Assembly: GCA_001464495.1 (NCBI GenBank)
Contig: LNDZ01000021.1
Span: 62,001-126,000, forward strand
Source of the DNA: Betaproteobacteria bacterium Ga0074130
GTDB lineage: Bacteria > Pseudomonadota > Gammaproteobacteria > Burkholderiales > Rhodocyclaceae
Direction of reading: 5' to 3'
DNA: 64,000 nucleotides
The notes beneath the pieces are model-generated. The model did not search any database. It worked only from the letters and a program-made list of their open reading frames with translations, and was not told the DNA's origin. Positions 20,614 to 30,470 of the stretch are shown one piece after another. Within the stretch, counting starts at the first letter, position 1. Every line of letters begins with the position of its first letter. Position numbers and translations under genes: made by a program.

Positions 20614-22638
20614 TTATGTCGTCAGATGACGGTAGATTTCTGCCATCCGCATGGGCAAGCGATAGGCATTTGGCACCACCTCATAGCGGGCAGGGCCATA
20701 CAGGTGCGGCAGGTAGTCAGCGCCTTGTCGGTCGATGGTAACGCAGAAGCTGCGGATGCCGCGCTCATGCGCCTCTTGCAAGGCTCTGCGCGTATCTTCA
20801 ATGCCGTAGTTATTGCGGTACTCGTCGCCAAAGTCGTCAGGGTAGCCGTCTGAAATGGTGATCAGCAACTTGTGGCGCGCGCCCTGCTCTTCCAGCAGCT
20901 TGGACAAGTGTCGTACGGCCACGCCCATGCGCGTGAAGTCTTTGCCCTCAATGCCGGCGATCTTGGCACGCACGCTGTCGTCATATTGTTCATCGAAACG
21001 CTTGACCGGGTAGATCTCGCATCGCTTGTGGCCCCAACCGGAGAAGCCATAAATGGCGTAGTTGTCGTTGAGCAGCTCCAACGCTTCGCACAGTAGGATC
21101 AATGACTCGCGCTCGGCATTGTTCACCCAGCCTTTAGTTGAACCACTCATGTCCACCATGAACATCACTGCCAATGAGCGCTCGTTGCGCACGCGGCGAC
21201 GGAACAGGCGGTCGGAAGGCTCGCTGCCATTGCGGTGATCGATGACGTGTTCGATCATGGCATCAATATCCATCTCTTCGCCATCGACCTGACGCGAGAG
21301 CATCTTGTCCTCGCCCTTGATCATTTCCAGCTGACGACGAATCTGCCAGATGTAGGCGCGATACTTGTGCTTCACCTGATTCACGTAGGCGGGATCCCCA
21401 GGAGCCACAGGCACTTCGTAGAGATGGCACCACTCTTCACGGTAGGCGCCGCGCTTGTAGTCCCACTCGTCGTACTTGAAATCGGGCTCGGGGAAAAGTT
21501 GTGTATTCGGATTAACCGGCATCACGACATCGTCGTTGCGACGTACCGGGTTCTTTCCCAAACTTGTCGAGCTCGGCATGTCGCCCGGCTCCATGTCTTC
21601 GCCGGCTACGCCTTGGCCAACGGCCTCACCATCATCGAAATCAGAGGGGAAAGGTTCGAAGGCAATTTCCTGTGCGCCAAAACGTGGCTTCCCATCCGTG
21701 CGTTTTTCAGCGCGGATGTTCTTCATGGTCTGCGTGGGGTCGATGGTTGCGGCGTGCACCATGGCCGGGATATCGACGTCCGTCTTTAAGAAGGCGTCCA
21801 ACACTTCCAAGGTATCGGCCAAGGTGGCATCCGGTTGCGACAGTCGCGGCAAGGCGGGCTCAAGCTCAGCGGGCCAAGGGCCGCGCAGTTCAGCGATTTC
21901 AGCCACTAGACCGGGCAGATCGCGCAACAGCTTGGCTTCGAGGCGCACAGCCTCCAGCGCTGCGAGCAGACGTAAAGCGCGCTCGTCACTACCATAGCGG
22001 AGTAGCGCGTTTTGGGTCACTGCCTGTCCATCTTCGCCCGGCTCAGCATAGAAGGTGCCATAGCGCGTCTGCGCCCACAAGAGTGTTGCCATCACCTTGT
22101 AGAGCTTGCGATTGGAGGCTGCATCCGGCAAGGCCGCCAGCTCATACGGTAGATACATCACCTGGGTATCGGTCCACGCCTTGTCGCGTTCATCCACACG
22201 GATGTCGAGCGCTTCGCCTGAGATGGCCTGCAGGAAAATATAGGTGCGGTGGATGACGTCGTCAAAGGTGGCGACGGAATCGTTGTAGCGATAACGCAGG
22301 ATGAAATCGTCGAGGTCGCGGAAAAACGCCTTGGCAGTCGGCACATCCTCGCGGTCCTTCATGTCGAGACCGTTGAGCACCCAAATCTCAAAGCCTTCTG
22401 CATCAAGCCGCTCCAGCGCTTGTGGCGCCAAAGTGGCCATATGCAAGGCCAACTCAAAGCTGCTCTGCGCGGCTGCTTCCAGCCAGTGCAGCACTAGGTC
22501 TTGCTGTGCGCGCGACAACGGCTCCAGCCCCTGCACGGCACGCTGCATCCCAACGGTATCGGGATGCCCCGGCAGTGCATTCTCGACGCGTAGCTCGATC
22601 TCGCTAAGAAAAAGACGCCGAACAGCGCTATTGGTCAC
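20614..22638 (-). CDS. NorD/CbbO-type von Willebrand factor A protein
   Basis: A 674 aa cytoplasmic protein whose C-terminal third is a VWA domain with an intact MIDAS motif DMSGS beginning at Asp496, preceded by a large helical domain. It pairs with the AAA+ gene 63 bp upstream, as in NorQD and CbbQO, where the ATPase and VWA protein act together to remodel a target enzyme (nitric oxide reductase metal insertion, or Rubisco reactivation). No norCB or Rubisco gene is in this window, so the client is not evident. The length fits NorD/CbbO rather than CoxE. Confidence 0.85.
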   Translation of the reverse strand: MTNSAVRRLFLSEIELRVENALPGHPDTVGMQRAVQGLEPLSRAQQDLVLHWLEAAAQSSFELALHMATLAPQALERLDAEGFEIWVLNGLDMKDREDVPTAKAFFRDLDDFILRYRYNDSVATFDDVIHRTYIFLQAISGEALDIRVDERDKAWTDTQVMYLPYELAALPDAASNRKLYKVMATLLWAQTRYGTFYAEPGEDGQAVTQNALLRYGSDERALRLLAALEAVRLEAKLLRDLPGLVAEIAELRGPWPAELEPALPRLSQPDATLADTLEVLDAFLKTDVDIPAMVHAATIDPTQTMKNIRAEKRTDGKPRFGAQEIAFEPFPSDFDDGEAVGQGVAGEDMEPGDMPSSTSLGKNPVRRNDDVVMPVNPNTQLFPEPDFKYDEWDYKRGAYREEWCHLYEVPVAPGDPAYVNQVKHKYRAYIWQIRRQLEMIKGEDKMLSRQVDGEEMDIDAMIEHVIDHRNGSEPSDRLFRRRVRNERSLAVMFMVDMSGSTKGWVNNAERESLILLCEALELLNDNYAIYGFSGWGHKRCEIYPVKRFDEQYDDSVRAKIAGIEGKDFTRMGVAVRHLSKLLEEQGARHKLLITISDGYPDDFGDEYRNNYGIEDTRRALQEAHERGIRSFCVTIDRQGADYLPHLYGPARYEVVPNAYRLPMRMAEIYRHLTT

Positions 22639-22701
22639 GACACAATCCCCGCATGCAGCTCACCCCTGAACACGCTCAGGATGAATAGAAAAAACGTCAT
22701 C

Positions 22702-23517
22702 TCAGAAAACAGCGTTGACCAGGTCTTGCAGGCTGGCGGTCATGTCCGGATCATCCGACAGCGAACGCGCCACCGCAGCGGTACATGCTGCTTGCGGCTT
22801 GACCCCACTGGCGATCAGTTGAGCGGCATGCACCAGCAAGCGGGTGCTGGCGCCTTCGTCGAGGCCAGCGCCCTTGAGGTTGCGCGTCATCTGACCGAGC
22901 TTGACCAGCTTTTGCGCGATATCGTCTGACACGCCCCCTTCGGCAGCCACAATCTTGGCCTCCACCGCGGCGGTCGGGTAGTCAAAGTCAAAGGCTACAA
23001 AGCGCTGGCGCGTTGATGGCTTAATTTCCTTAAGCACGCTCTGATAGCCGGGGTTGTAGGAAATCACCAGCATGAACTCTGGCGGCGCCTCTACCTGCTC
23101 GCCATGCTTGTCGATGTTCAGTACCCGGCGCGCATCCGCCAGCGGGTGAATCACCACAGTGGTGTCCTTGCGTGCCTCGACAATTTCATCCAGATAGCAG
23201 ATGGCACCAGCACGCACGGCAGCCGTCAGCGGGCCATCCACCCATACGGTTTCGTCCCCCACGATGAGGTAACGACCAATCAGATCGGAGGTCGTCAAAT
23301 CGTCGTGACAAGACACGGTAACGAGCGGACGCTTAAGCTTCCATGCCATGTGCTCAACAAAGCGAGTCTTGCCGCAACCGGTTGGTCCCTTCAGCAGCAC
23401 GGGCAACCCCGCCTTGGCAGCCGCCTCGAACATTTCGATTTCGTCGTCGACGGACTGGTAAAAAGGCTCCTCGTCGATGCGCATGAGCTGGGGCGTGATG
23501 TGGGTTTGCTTGGTCAT
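22702..23517 (-). CDS. CbbQ/NirQ/NorQ family AAA+ ATPase
   Basis: A 271 aa MoxR-type ATPase: Walker A GPTGCGKT at residues 44-51, [14 protein letters not shown], Walker B-type [13 protein letters not shown], sensor region VISYNPGYQ and arginine finger [10 protein letters not shown], then the CbbQ C-terminal helical domain. It is a chaperone-like motor that works with the VWA protein encoded next. A paralogue starts at 63320. The gene is first in NorQ-NorD-TusA on the minus strand. Confidence 0.9.
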   Translation of the reverse strand: MTKQTHITPQLMRIDEEPFYQSVDDEIEMFEAAAKAGLPVLLKGPTGCGKTRFVEHMAWKLKRPLVTVSCHDDLTTSDLIGRYLIVGDETVWVDGPLTAAVRAGAICYLDEIVEARKDTTVVIHPLADARRVLNIDKHGEQVEAPPEFMLVISYNPGYQSVLKEIKPSTRQRFVAFDFDYPTAAVEAKIVAAEGGVSDDIAQKLVKLGQMTRNLKGAGLDEGASTRLLVHAAQLIASGVKPQAACTAAVARSLSDDPDMTASLQDLVNAVF

Positions 23518-23569
23518 GATGTCGGTGCTGGGTAGGTGGGGCCAAGAACGACGGTACTTGGCAAGTAAA

Positions 23570-25039
23570 TTAGCGTTTGTCTTTGGCTTCGTCAGCCTGT
23601 TTTTGTTTCAGTTCGCGCAGGCGGGCATCCACCTGCGAGTATTCAAAAAAGTCACCATCCGGCGACTTCTGCGCCAACAGCAACTGTTCAACTGCTTGTA
23701 TCAACTGTCCGCGTTGCGCATGCGCCTCGGCTTGTGATCGATGCTGTTGCAAGCGCTTTCCTTGTGCTGCATAGCTTTTGGCCTGCAACAGATACAAGCG
23801 ATCATCATTCGGCCAGTATTGGAAATCGTATTTTACCTGTCGCAAGGCGGCCTCATGCTTTTGTGCAGACTGAAGCAACTCGATGAGTGCATAAGACAAG
23901 GCCCGATTCTGCGGAAAACGCTGCAAAGACTCCCTCAACGTCGCCTCAGCAGCAACTGCATCGCCTTGCCTCTGCTGCACTTGGGCAGCCAACGTTTCCA
24001 CCAGAGGGGATTCCGGCTTGAAACGCCGTACTTCGCTCAGTGCTTGTGCTGCTGCCGCCGGATTAAGCGCACGCAGATGTGCATATGCCAAGCCATACCA
24101 AGCCGCCACTTCAATGCGATATTTCTTCTCGCGCAGCTGGGCCTGAAATTCCAGCACCGCATCGCGGCCTTGCCCTTCGGTGGCGAGAATCTTGGCCTGT
24201 ACTAGGCGGAAGTTCAGCGAGTCGGGGATATCGTGCTTCGGCCGGCTTTGAATTCGATTGCCCATGTCGGCAATCCGCTCGGTGGTCAGCGGGTGAGTAC
24301 GCAAGTAGCCGGGGGCATTGTTCTCATATAAACGACTGAACTTTTGGAGCCGCTCGAAAAAGCCACCCATGCCACGCACATCGTAGCCGGAGCGTTCGAG
24401 CAGATTGAGGCCGAGGCGGTCGGCCTCACGCTCGAACTCGCGGGTGTAGTTGAGCTGATTTTGTACCGTCGCCGCCGTAGCCGCCACGACGCCGCCCATG
24501 CCAGCCTGCGAGTTGTTACGTGCTGCAAGCAGGGCCAGCGCCATGGCCACCATCACAGGCACGGATGCCTGGTTTTGCTTGTTGAACAAGCGCGCTAAAT
24601 GACGCTGCGTGACGTGTGAGATTTCATGTGCCAGCACTCCGGCCAACTCCGACTCCGACTCGGCAGACAAAATCAAACCTGTATGCACACCGATGTAACC
24701 GCCGGGCATAGCAAACGCGTTCAGGGTTTTATCGCGCAGGACAAAGAACACGAAGGGCTGACGTACGTCGTCGCTGTGGACAGCCAGCTTTTGCCCAATG
24801 CCCTCAATAAACCCAGTGACTTCGGGATCATCCAAAAACTCAGGCTGGGTACGGTACTCGTTGAGCACCGATTGGCCGATGCGTTGCTCCAACGCAGGGG
24901 GCAGATCGACCTGTGCCGCCTCACCTAAATCCGGCAGGTTCTGACTCAAGCCAGCGGGAGGCAGCAATAGCAACAGGCTTAAACCCGAAGCCGCCAGACG
25001 GCGCGCAGTGGCAGAAGGAACAAGACGGGTCATGGACAT
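23570..25039 (-). CDS. bepA: M48 family metalloprotease with TPR domain (BepA-like)
   Basis: A secreted zinc protease with a signal peptide ([19 protein letters not shown]). The zinc motif is HEISH at residues 138-142, with the third ligand in FEREADRLG. The C-terminal half (about 290-489) is TPR-like helices. Domain order and length (489 aa) match BepA/YfgC, a periplasmic protease-chaperone that checks assembly of LptD and other outer-membrane proteins. It stands alone, 52 bp after norQ and divergent from moaC. Confidence 0.87.
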   Translation of the reverse strand: MSMTRLVPSATARRLAASGLSLLLLLPPAGLSQNLPDLGEAAQVDLPPALEQRIGQSVLNEYRTQPEFLDDPEVTGFIEGIGQKLAVHSDDVRQPFVFFVLRDKTLNAFAMPGGYIGVHTGLILSAESESELAGVLAHEISHVTQRHLARLFNKQNQASVPVMVAMALALLAARNNSQAGMGGVVAATAATVQNQLNYTREFEREADRLGLNLLERSGYDVRGMGGFFERLQKFSRLYENNAPGYLRTHPLTTERIADMGNRIQSRPKHDIPDSLNFRLVQAKILATEGQGRDAVLEFQAQLREKKYRIEVAAWYGLAYAHLRALNPAAAAQALSEVRRFKPESPLVETLAAQVQQRQGDAVAAEATLRESLQRFPQNRALSYALIELLQSAQKHEAALRQVKYDFQYWPNDDRLYLLQAKSYAAQGKRLQQHRSQAEAHAQRGQLIQAVEQLLLAQKSPDGDFFEYSQVDARLRELKQKQADEAKDKR

Positions 25040-25126
25040 ACCCGTTATGATACCGCCTCACCCGGCAGGCCCTAGCCTGCGCACTACGGTTTGCCGTGCA
25101 AATTTTGCCGTTTCTTTGGAGTTGCC

Positions 25127-25621
25127 ATGAGTACGTCGCCCACCTCGCCTTTGACCCATTTTGACCATGCCGGACAAGCGCACATGGTGGACGTAGGTGC
25201 CAAAGAAGATACACAGCGCATTGCCCGCGCCAGTGGTCGGATTGTCATGCAGCCGGAAACATTGGCCCTGATTCAGGCCGGCGATGCAAAAAAGGGCGAC
25301 GTGATTGGTATTGCGCGCATTGCTGCGATACAGGCATCAAAGCGCACCAGCGACCTAATCCCGCTATGTCACCCACTCGCCTTGACGCGGGTCGCGGCGG
25401 AATTTCATGTGGATGCTGCGACAAACTCAGTTGAGTGCGAGGTCACAGCACAAACCACCGGCAAAACCGGGGTAGAAATGGAAGCGCTGACCGCCGTCAG
25501 CGTCGGCCTTCTGACCATCTACGATATGTGCAAAGCCGTGGATCGCGGCATGCAGATTGAGAACATTCACCTGCTCGAGAAGCAGGGCGGCAAATCCGGG
25601 CACTGGCTAGCTGAGGTATAG
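25127..25621 (+). CDS. moaC: Cyclic pyranopterin monophosphate synthase MoaC
   Basis: Second step of molybdenum cofactor synthesis, forming cPMP. The 164 aa protein has [13 protein letters not shown] and [29 protein letters not shown], which carry the catalytic Lys and Asp. I start at the ATG at 25127, with GGAG six bases before it; a TTG at 25091 would add 12 unsupported residues. No other moa gene is nearby. Confidence 0.96.
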   Translation: MSTSPTSPLTHFDHAGQAHMVDVGAKEDTQRIARASGRIVMQPETLALIQAGDAKKGDVIGIARIAAIQASKRTSDLIPLCHPLALTRVAAEFHVDAATNSVECEVTAQTTGKTGVEMEALTAVSVGLLTIYDMCKAVDRGMQIENIHLLEKQGGKSGHWLAEV

Positions 25622-25640
25622 CACCCGACAGGCAAGCAAC

Positions 25641-25880
25641 TTAGGCCGTGTCGTTGATGATGGTGCCAGTAGTCTGCCCCTGATCATTCACGACAGGTGC
25701 TGGGCGCTGTTCATTTTGCCGTTCGAGTTCGCTTGCACGCCTCGTCTCCGCTTCAGCCTGCGAAGCTTGTTCGGCACGCACTGCCGCTTGCTGGGTTGCG
25801 TCAGCGGTCTGCGTACGCGACGATGGGGTCGACGTCAGTACTGACTGGGTAAGACTGGTTGCAGCGGAAATGCCATCCAT
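25641..25880 (-). CDS. Small hypothetical protein, coiled-coil rich
   Basis: A 79 aa protein beginning MDGISAATSL with a Gln/Ala/Glu-rich middle (AAVRAEQASQAEAETRRASELERQ) that should form a helix or coiled coil, and a Gly/Thr C-terminus. A strong ribosome site AGGAGG is seven bases before the ATG at 25880, which supports it being real; a GTG two codons earlier is too close to that site. No signal peptide. Unassigned; it lies between moaC (convergent) and dut. Confidence 0.6.
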   Translation of the reverse strand: MDGISAATSLTQSVLTSTPSSRTQTADATQQAAVRAEQASQAEAETRRASELERQNEQRPAPVVNDQGQTTGTIINDTA

Positions 25881-25912
25881 GATCACGCCTCCTGAAATTG
25901 ACGGGGCTGGAT

Positions 25913-26362
25913 TTAGCCCTTGCCCGTACTACCAAAACCACCTGCGCCCCGCTCACTTTGCGGGAACTCATCCACTACATTAAAGCCGACTTGCAGCACA
26001 GGCACAATGACTAATTGCGCAAGGCGGTCGAGCGGATTGAGCGTAAAGGGCTCATGGCTGCGGTTCCAAGTGGATACGAAGATTTCACCTTGGTAATCAG
26101 AGTCGATCAACCCCACCAGATTGCCCAGCACAATGCCGTGCTTGTGGCCCAAACCGGAGCGCGGCAGAATCATGGCGGCCAGCCCCGGGTCGGCCAGATG
26201 GATGGCAATGCCAGTCGGGACCAATACGGTCTGGCCAGGCAGAATTTTCATCGAGGTTTCGATGCAGGCACGCAAGTCCAGCCCTGCAGAGCCGGGCGTG
26301 GCATATTGCGGCGGTTGCTCTTTTAGACGCGGATCGAGCAGCTTGACGTCAATCTGATGCAT
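25913..26362 (-). CDS. dut: dUTP diphosphatase
   Basis: Hydrolyses dUTP to dUMP, keeping uracil out of DNA and feeding thymidylate synthesis. The 149 aa trimeric-type enzyme has all five motifs: [47 protein letters not shown] and [11 protein letters not shown] at the C-terminus. The start is the ATG at 26362 after GGGAGATGAAGTA. It is 13 bp after coaBC, the usual order. Confidence 0.97.
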   Translation of the reverse strand: MHQIDVKLLDPRLKEQPPQYATPGSAGLDLRACIETSMKILPGQTVLVPTGIAIHLADPGLAAMILPRSGLGHKHGIVLGNLVGLIDSDYQGEIFVSTWNRSHEPFTLNPLDRLAQLVIVPVLQVGFNVVDEFPQSERGAGGFGSTGKG

Positions 26363-26375
26363 TACTTCATCTCCC

Positions 26376-27563
26376 TTATTTGACTTCCAACAGCCCGGCG
26401 ATGTGGTTGACGATACTGCGCGCAATGGTCAGCTTATCGCCTGCTGGCAGCGGATAGACACCGTTCTCCGCAAACAACGTCACTTGGTTACTCTCGCCAC
26501 CCAAGCCATCCTGAACTAAATTTCCAACAACCAACGGCAGCTTCTTGGCGCGGCGTTTCCCTTCGGCATACTCCGCCAGATTCTGGCTTTCCGCTGCAAA
26601 GCCTACGCAAAACGGGGGGCTCGGTAGTCCCGCGACCTCGGCCAAAATATCTGGGTTCTTGGTCAGCTCAACTGTCAGCACATCCGCCTGCTTCTTGATC
26701 TTGTGTTCCACCGGCGCAGCTGGGCGGTAATCGGCTACGGCAGCGACGGCAATGAAGATATCCGAAGGCAGTTCGGCCAGCACGGCTGCACGCATTTGCA
26801 AACCACTCTGCACGTCAATACGGCGCACACCATGCGGGGTCGGCTGACTACTGGGTCCAGCGACTACGGTAACCTCGGCACCCGCCTCGGCACAGGCACG
26901 GGCCAGCGAAAAGCCCATCTTGCCGGAGCTCGAATTGGTGATACCGCGCACGGGGTCAAGTGGCTCAAATGTCGGGCCAGCGGTCAGCAGCACGCGGCGG
27001 CCTGCAAGTTTCTTGGGCTGGAAGAAGTAGACCAAGGCATCAAACAGTTCCTCAGGCTCCAACATGCGGCCTTCCCCAACCTCGCCACAGGCCTGCTGGC
27101 CGGACGCGGGCCCAAGCACTTGAATATTGTCGAGCTTCAGCTGGGTGACGTTGCGCTGGGTGGCGGGGTTTTCCCACATTTGCCGGTTCATGGCCGGCGC
27201 GACCAACAGGGGGCAGTCACGGGCAAGGCACAGCGTGGTAAGCAGATCATCCGACCGTCCCTGCGCTAGGCGAGCCATCGTGTCAGCGCTGGCGGGGGCA
27301 ATCAGGATGGCATCAGCCCCACGCGACAGGTCGATATGCGCCATACCGTTGGGCATACGGGCATCCCACAAATCGGACCAGACAGCATGCCCGGTGATCG
27401 CTTGAAAGGTTACCGCACCGACAAAGTGTGAGCCGGCTTCAGTGAGAACCACATCCACGCGGGCACCGGCCTTGACGAATAGGCGCGCCAGTTCGGCCGC
27501 CTTGTAAGCGGCGACGCCACCGGTAACTCCTAAAACGATACGTTTTCCTGCAAGTAGCGACAT
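26376..27563 (-). CDS. coaBC: Bifunctional phosphopantothenoylcysteine decarboxylase/ligase
   Basis: Makes 4'-phosphopantetheine for coenzyme A: the N-terminal FMN flavoprotein CoaC decarboxylates and the C-terminal CoaB ligates cysteine using CTP. The 395 aa protein shows [14 protein letters not shown], the CoaC stretch [16 protein letters not shown], the linker [20 protein letters not shown] and FAAESQNL of CoaB. Same operon as dut; divergent from radC by 40 bp. The panBCD genes of the same pathway are at 45607-47999. Confidence 0.96.
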   Translation of the reverse strand: MSLLAGKRIVLGVTGGVAAYKAAELARLFVKAGARVDVVLTEAGSHFVGAVTFQAITGHAVWSDLWDARMPNGMAHIDLSRGADAILIAPASADTMARLAQGRSDDLLTTLCLARDCPLLVAPAMNRQMWENPATQRNVTQLKLDNIQVLGPASGQQACGEVGEGRMLEPEELFDALVYFFQPKKLAGRRVLLTAGPTFEPLDPVRGITNSSSGKMGFSLARACAEAGAEVTVVAGPSSQPTPHGVRRIDVQSGLQMRAAVLAELPSDIFIAVAAVADYRPAAPVEHKIKKQADVLTVELTKNPDILAEVAGLPSPPFCVGFAAESQNLAEYAEGKRRAKKLPLVVGNLVQDGLGGESNQVTLFAENGVYPLPAGDKLTIARSIVNHIAGLLEVK

Positions 27564-27603
27564 GGCAGAATGCTCTATCCAGACAATCAGATCATTCTAC
27601 CCG

Positions 27604-28284
27604 ATGGCGATTACCGACTGGCCTGAACACGAACGACCGCGCGAGCGCTTGCTGCAGCACGGCCCGGCCGCGCTTTCCGATGCCGAGCTGCTGGCTATCT
27701 TTTTGCGCGTTGGCGTCCGCGGCAAGAGTGCGGTCGATTTGGCGCGCGAACTGCTGGCGCATTTCGGCAACAACCTGACGCATCTGGCCGAAGCTGACCT
27801 TAAATCCATTGCGACCGTCCCCGGCATGGGCCCAGCCAAGGCAGTGCAACTCAAGGCGGTGCTTGAGCTGGCGCGACGGGCGCTCGCCGCACCCATGATG
27901 GAACGCGACGTCCTCGCCTCCCCTGCAGCAGTGAGGGACTGGCTCAAGCTCAAATTGGGCGGGCTGGGCTACGAAGTCTTCGGTGTGCTGTGGCTCGACT
28001 CGAAAAACCGCCTGATTGCCTGGGAAGAACTTTTTCGCGGCACCCTGTCGCAAGCCAGCGTATATCCGAGGGAAGTGGTTAAGCGCGCCCTGGCCCATAA
28101 TGCCGCCGCCGCCCTGCTCTGCCACAACCACCCATCCGGCGTGGCCGAGCCATCGCAGGCCGACGAACTGCTGACCCGGAACCTCAAAGACGCCCTAGCA
28201 CTGGTCGATGTCCGGGTGCTAGACCATTTTATTGTGGCTGGCACCGCCACCCCGCTGTCCTTTGCCGAACGGGGGCTTTTGTAG
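27604..28284 (+). CDS. radC: RadC family JAB1/MPN-domain protein
   Basis: A 226 aa protein with an N-terminal helix-hairpin-helix segment ([13 protein letters not shown]) and a C-terminal JAMM metal motif [14 protein letters not shown] (about residues 174-187). Historically linked to DNA repair, but a repair role is doubtful. The start is the ATG at 27604 ([16 protein letters not shown]). The coaBC/radC divergent pair followed by rpmB-rpmG is conserved in proteobacteria. Confidence 0.95.
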   Translation: MAITDWPEHERPRERLLQHGPAALSDAELLAIFLRVGVRGKSAVDLARELLAHFGNNLTHLAEADLKSIATVPGMGPAKAVQLKAVLELARRALAAPMMERDVLASPAAVRDWLKLKLGGLGYEVFGVLWLDSKNRLIAWEELFRGTLSQASVYPREVVKRALAHNAAAALLCHNHPSGVAEPSQADELLTRNLKDALALVDVRVLDHFIVAGTATPLSFAERGLL

Positions 28285-28295
28285 AAAAAAGCCCC
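28272..28295 (+). terminator. Hairpin spanning the radC stop codon
   Basis: GGGGCTTTT and AAAAGCCCC enclose the TAG stop. There is no T tract after the stem on the plus strand, so it may be a weak terminator or an RNA 3' end structure. Confidence 0.35.
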
Positions 28296-28333
28296 TTGCA
28301 CCAACCTGCGATGAGGCAAAAGGGAAAAAGGGC

Positions 28334-28363
28334 TTGATTTACCGATCAAAACTCCGGTATAGT
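28334..28363 (+). promoter_or_regulatory. Sigma70-type promoter of rpmB-rpmG
   Basis: TTGATT (28334-28339), 18 bp, TATAGT (28358-28363); the leader before rpmB would be about 32 nt. The -35 also forms the left arm of an inverted repeat TTGAT-N6-ATCAA (28334-28349). Confidence 0.7.
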
Positions 28364-28401
28364 GCACGGCTCTGCTGAAACCGAATTTTGGAGCAACCAA
28401 G

Positions 28402-28638
28402 ATGTCTCGCGTCTGCCAAGTAACGGGCAAAGGCCCAATGGTCGGAAACAACGTTTCCCACGCCAACAACAAGACCAAGCGTCGTTTCCTGCCTAACCTG
28501 CAGAATCGTCGTTTCTTTATCGAAAGCGAAAACCGCTGGGTGCGCCTGCGCGTGTCCAATGCGGGTCTGCGCACCATCGACAAGAATGGCATCGAAGCCG
28601 TTCTGGCCGATCTGCGTGCTCGCGGCGAAGCTGTATAA
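28402..28638 (+). CDS. rpmB: 50S ribosomal protein L28
   Basis: A 78 aa large-subunit protein starting [21 protein letters not shown], with [14 protein letters not shown] and [17 protein letters not shown], all diagnostic. It is the non-zinc form, with one cysteine only. A ribosome site, GGAGCAACCAAG, precedes the ATG. It forms an operon with rpmG. Confidence 0.97.
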   Translation: MSRVCQVTGKGPMVGNNVSHANNKTKRRFLPNLQNRRFFIESENRWVRLRVSNAGLRTIDKNGIEAVLADLRARGEAV

Positions 28639-28723
28639 CTCTTAAGTACCAAGGGGGTTCCTCCCCCTTAGAACCACTCACTAGTCAGCCTGCACAGCAG
28701 GCGATTTAAAACGGAGAACGATC

Positions 28724-28891
28724 ATGGCTAAGGCCGGTCGCGAAAAGATCAAGCTGGAATCGACGGCCGGAACTGGCCATTTCTACACCACGACCAAGAA
28801 CAAGCGCACCACGCCTGAAAAAATGGAGATCATGAAGTACGATCCCAAGGCGCGCAAGCACGTGGCTTACAAGGAAACCAAGCTCAAGTAA
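28724..28891 (+). CDS. rpmG: 50S ribosomal protein L33
   Basis: A 55 aa protein, [20 protein letters not shown] at the start and [10 protein letters not shown] at the end. It has no cysteine, so it is the zinc-independent form usual in beta- and gammaproteobacteria. ACGGAGAACGATC precedes the ATG. It is 85 bp after rpmB and followed by a strong terminator. Confidence 0.97.
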   Translation: MAKAGREKIKLESTAGTGHFYTTTKNKRTTPEKMEIMKYDPKARKHVAYKETKLK

Positions 28892-28913
28892 GAGCCCTTC
28901 GGTTTCAAGCAAT

Positions 28914-28950
28914 AAAAAACCCGCCCAGTTTCGCACTCGGCGGGTTTTTT
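28914..28950 (+). terminator. Rho-independent terminator after rpmG
   Basis: AAAAAACCCGCC and GGCGGGTTTTTT form a perfect 12 bp stem with a 13-base loop, 22 bp after the rpmG stop. Confidence 0.93.
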
Positions 28951-29120
28951 ATTGGCTGAAACTCAGGCTCCACTGCAGGACCACAGGACTCCTTAACCCC
29001 CAAAGCTAGTCTTGATGTTTAAGTTAATGGGGAGCGTGTGCTGCCGATTTTTTGGCTGTTGCTAGAGGCAGGCTGCGCTTATTTGCCGCCGAGTGCGATC
29101 AATCAGATTGCTACAGGAGC

Positions 29121-29163
29121 TGCCCGGCAGAAAGCCGGGCAAGCCGCCGCTGAATGCGGCGGC
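29121..29163. repeat. Two adjacent perfect hairpins downstream of the desaturase
   Basis: TGCCCGGC-AGAAA-GCCGGGCA (29121-29141) is followed one base later by GCCGCCGC-TGAAT-GCGGCGGC (29143-29163). They lie just beyond the 3' end of the minus-strand desaturase gene and may act together as its terminator, although no T tract follows. The rest of 28951-29191 holds nothing recognisable. Confidence 0.5.
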
Positions 29164-29191
29164 GTGGCTTCTGAGTAGGAGTAGGTAGAGA

Positions 29192-30346
29192 TCAGGCGCT
29201 GACGGTATAGCTACGCAGACGCAGGGAAAACTCCTGCAGCTGACGCACACCGCTTTCTTCAGCGCGGTGAATCCAGTCTTGCAATTGCTTCAGCAGTTGC
29301 TCATGGCTGGCGCTGGAACGGGCCCAGATTGCCTCAAGCTCATGACGCATCTCAACCAGCTTGGCCAAACGCTCGCTCTTCGCCAGCACTGCCTTTGTCT
29401 TGTCGCAGGCTTCCGCATCGCCGAGCACGTGCTTGAGAATGGTATGGTGATGTGCCTCTTCGCGCAGATGCTGCAATTCTTCATGGGCAACCTGACGAAG
29501 CGACTTCAGGTACTTGGCCAGCACATCGTAACGATGGGTAATCACGGCATTCAGCGTAGCGTGATCAACCGCCGGACGTACCGCACCGAGGCGAGGGCGG
29601 GGTGCAACTTTCTTGACGCGCGCCTGGCCCAACATTTCTAGGATGCGGATATACATCCAGCCAATATCAAACTCGTACCACTTGTTGGACAGCTTGGCCG
29701 AGGTGGCGAAGGTGTGGTGATTGTTATGTAGTTCTTCACCGCCAATCAGGATGCCAATAGGGATGAGATTGGTGCTGGCATCCGCACAGGCGAAATTGCG
29801 ATAACCCCAGAAGTGGCCGAGGCCATTGATGACGCCAGCGGCCCAGAACGGAATCCAGATCACCTGCACTATCCACATGAGCAGACCAGGCACAACACCA
29901 AACATACATAGATCGAGTGCGAGCATGATGGCAATGCCAAGCTTCTGATACGGGGTGTAGAGGTTATTCTCGATCCAGTCATCCGGGGTGCCGGTGCCGT
30001 ACTTGCTGATAGTTTCGCGATTGTGGGCTTCCTTGACGTAGAGGAAGACGCCGCCCCAGAGCACCTTATTGATGCCGTGAATTTGCGGGCTGTGCGGATC
30101 CTCTGCGGTCTCGCACTTGGCGTGGTGCTTGCGATGGATGGCCGCCCATTCTTTTGTGTTCATCCCAGTCGTCAGCCACAACCAGAAACGGAAGAAGTGG
30201 CTGGGGATAGGTCCCAGATCAAGCGCACGGTGGGCCTGATGACGGTGCAGAAAGATCGTGACGCCAGCGATGGTGACGTGTGTCAGCCCCAGCGCCACCA
30301 CTACATAGCCCCACCAGGGCAAATCGAAGAAACCGGACATCAACAT
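29192..30346 (-). CDS. Acyl-lipid/acyl-CoA fatty acid desaturase
   Basis: Membrane di-iron desaturase introducing a double bond in fatty acyl chains. The three histidine boxes are present: HRHQAH (about residue 34), HRKHH (about 72) and HNNHH (about 206), with hydrophobic helices between. The C-terminal 130 residues are helical and charged, a cytoplasmic tail common in proteobacterial members. I start at the ATG at 30346; another ATG is two codons later, and a TTG upstream at 30370 is less likely. It stands alone, between terminator-like hairpins and mscS. Confidence 0.9.
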   Translation of the reverse strand: MLMSGFFDLPWWGYVVVALGLTHVTIAGVTIFLHRHQAHRALDLGPIPSHFFRFWLWLTTGMNTKEWAAIHRKHHAKCETAEDPHSPQIHGINKVLWGGVFLYVKEAHNRETISKYGTGTPDDWIENNLYTPYQKLGIAIMLALDLCMFGVVPGLLMWIVQVIWIPFWAAGVINGLGHFWGYRNFACADASTNLIPIGILIGGEELHNNHHTFATSAKLSNKWYEFDIGWMYIRILEMLGQARVKKVAPRPRLGAVRPAVDHATLNAVITHRYDVLAKYLKSLRQVAHEELQHLREEAHHHTILKHVLGDAEACDKTKAVLAKSERLAKLVEMRHELEAIWARSSASHEQLLKQLQDWIHRAEESGVRQLQEFSLRLRSYTVSA

Positions 30347-30470
30347 GCGGAAGCGCGCCTTTCTTTTCAAGCGGACGAAAACCTTACGATTTTACGCGAA
30401 AGCGGCCCAGCGTTTTGATAAATCTGAACTTCTGGTCGAGCTCAATCCAGCAGAAGGCTAGCTGTCATTC

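Noticed and set aside
20614-23517. AAA+ and VWA pair as an anti-phage ternary system
   Set aside because: Sequence details (CbbQ-type ATPase, NorD-length VWA protein) and the lack of a nuclease or protease effector point to NorQD/CbbQO instead.
28334-28349. FNR box TTGAT...ATCAA in the rpmB promoter
   Set aside because: Spacing is six bases, whereas FNR sites need four; the left arm is simply the -35 element.
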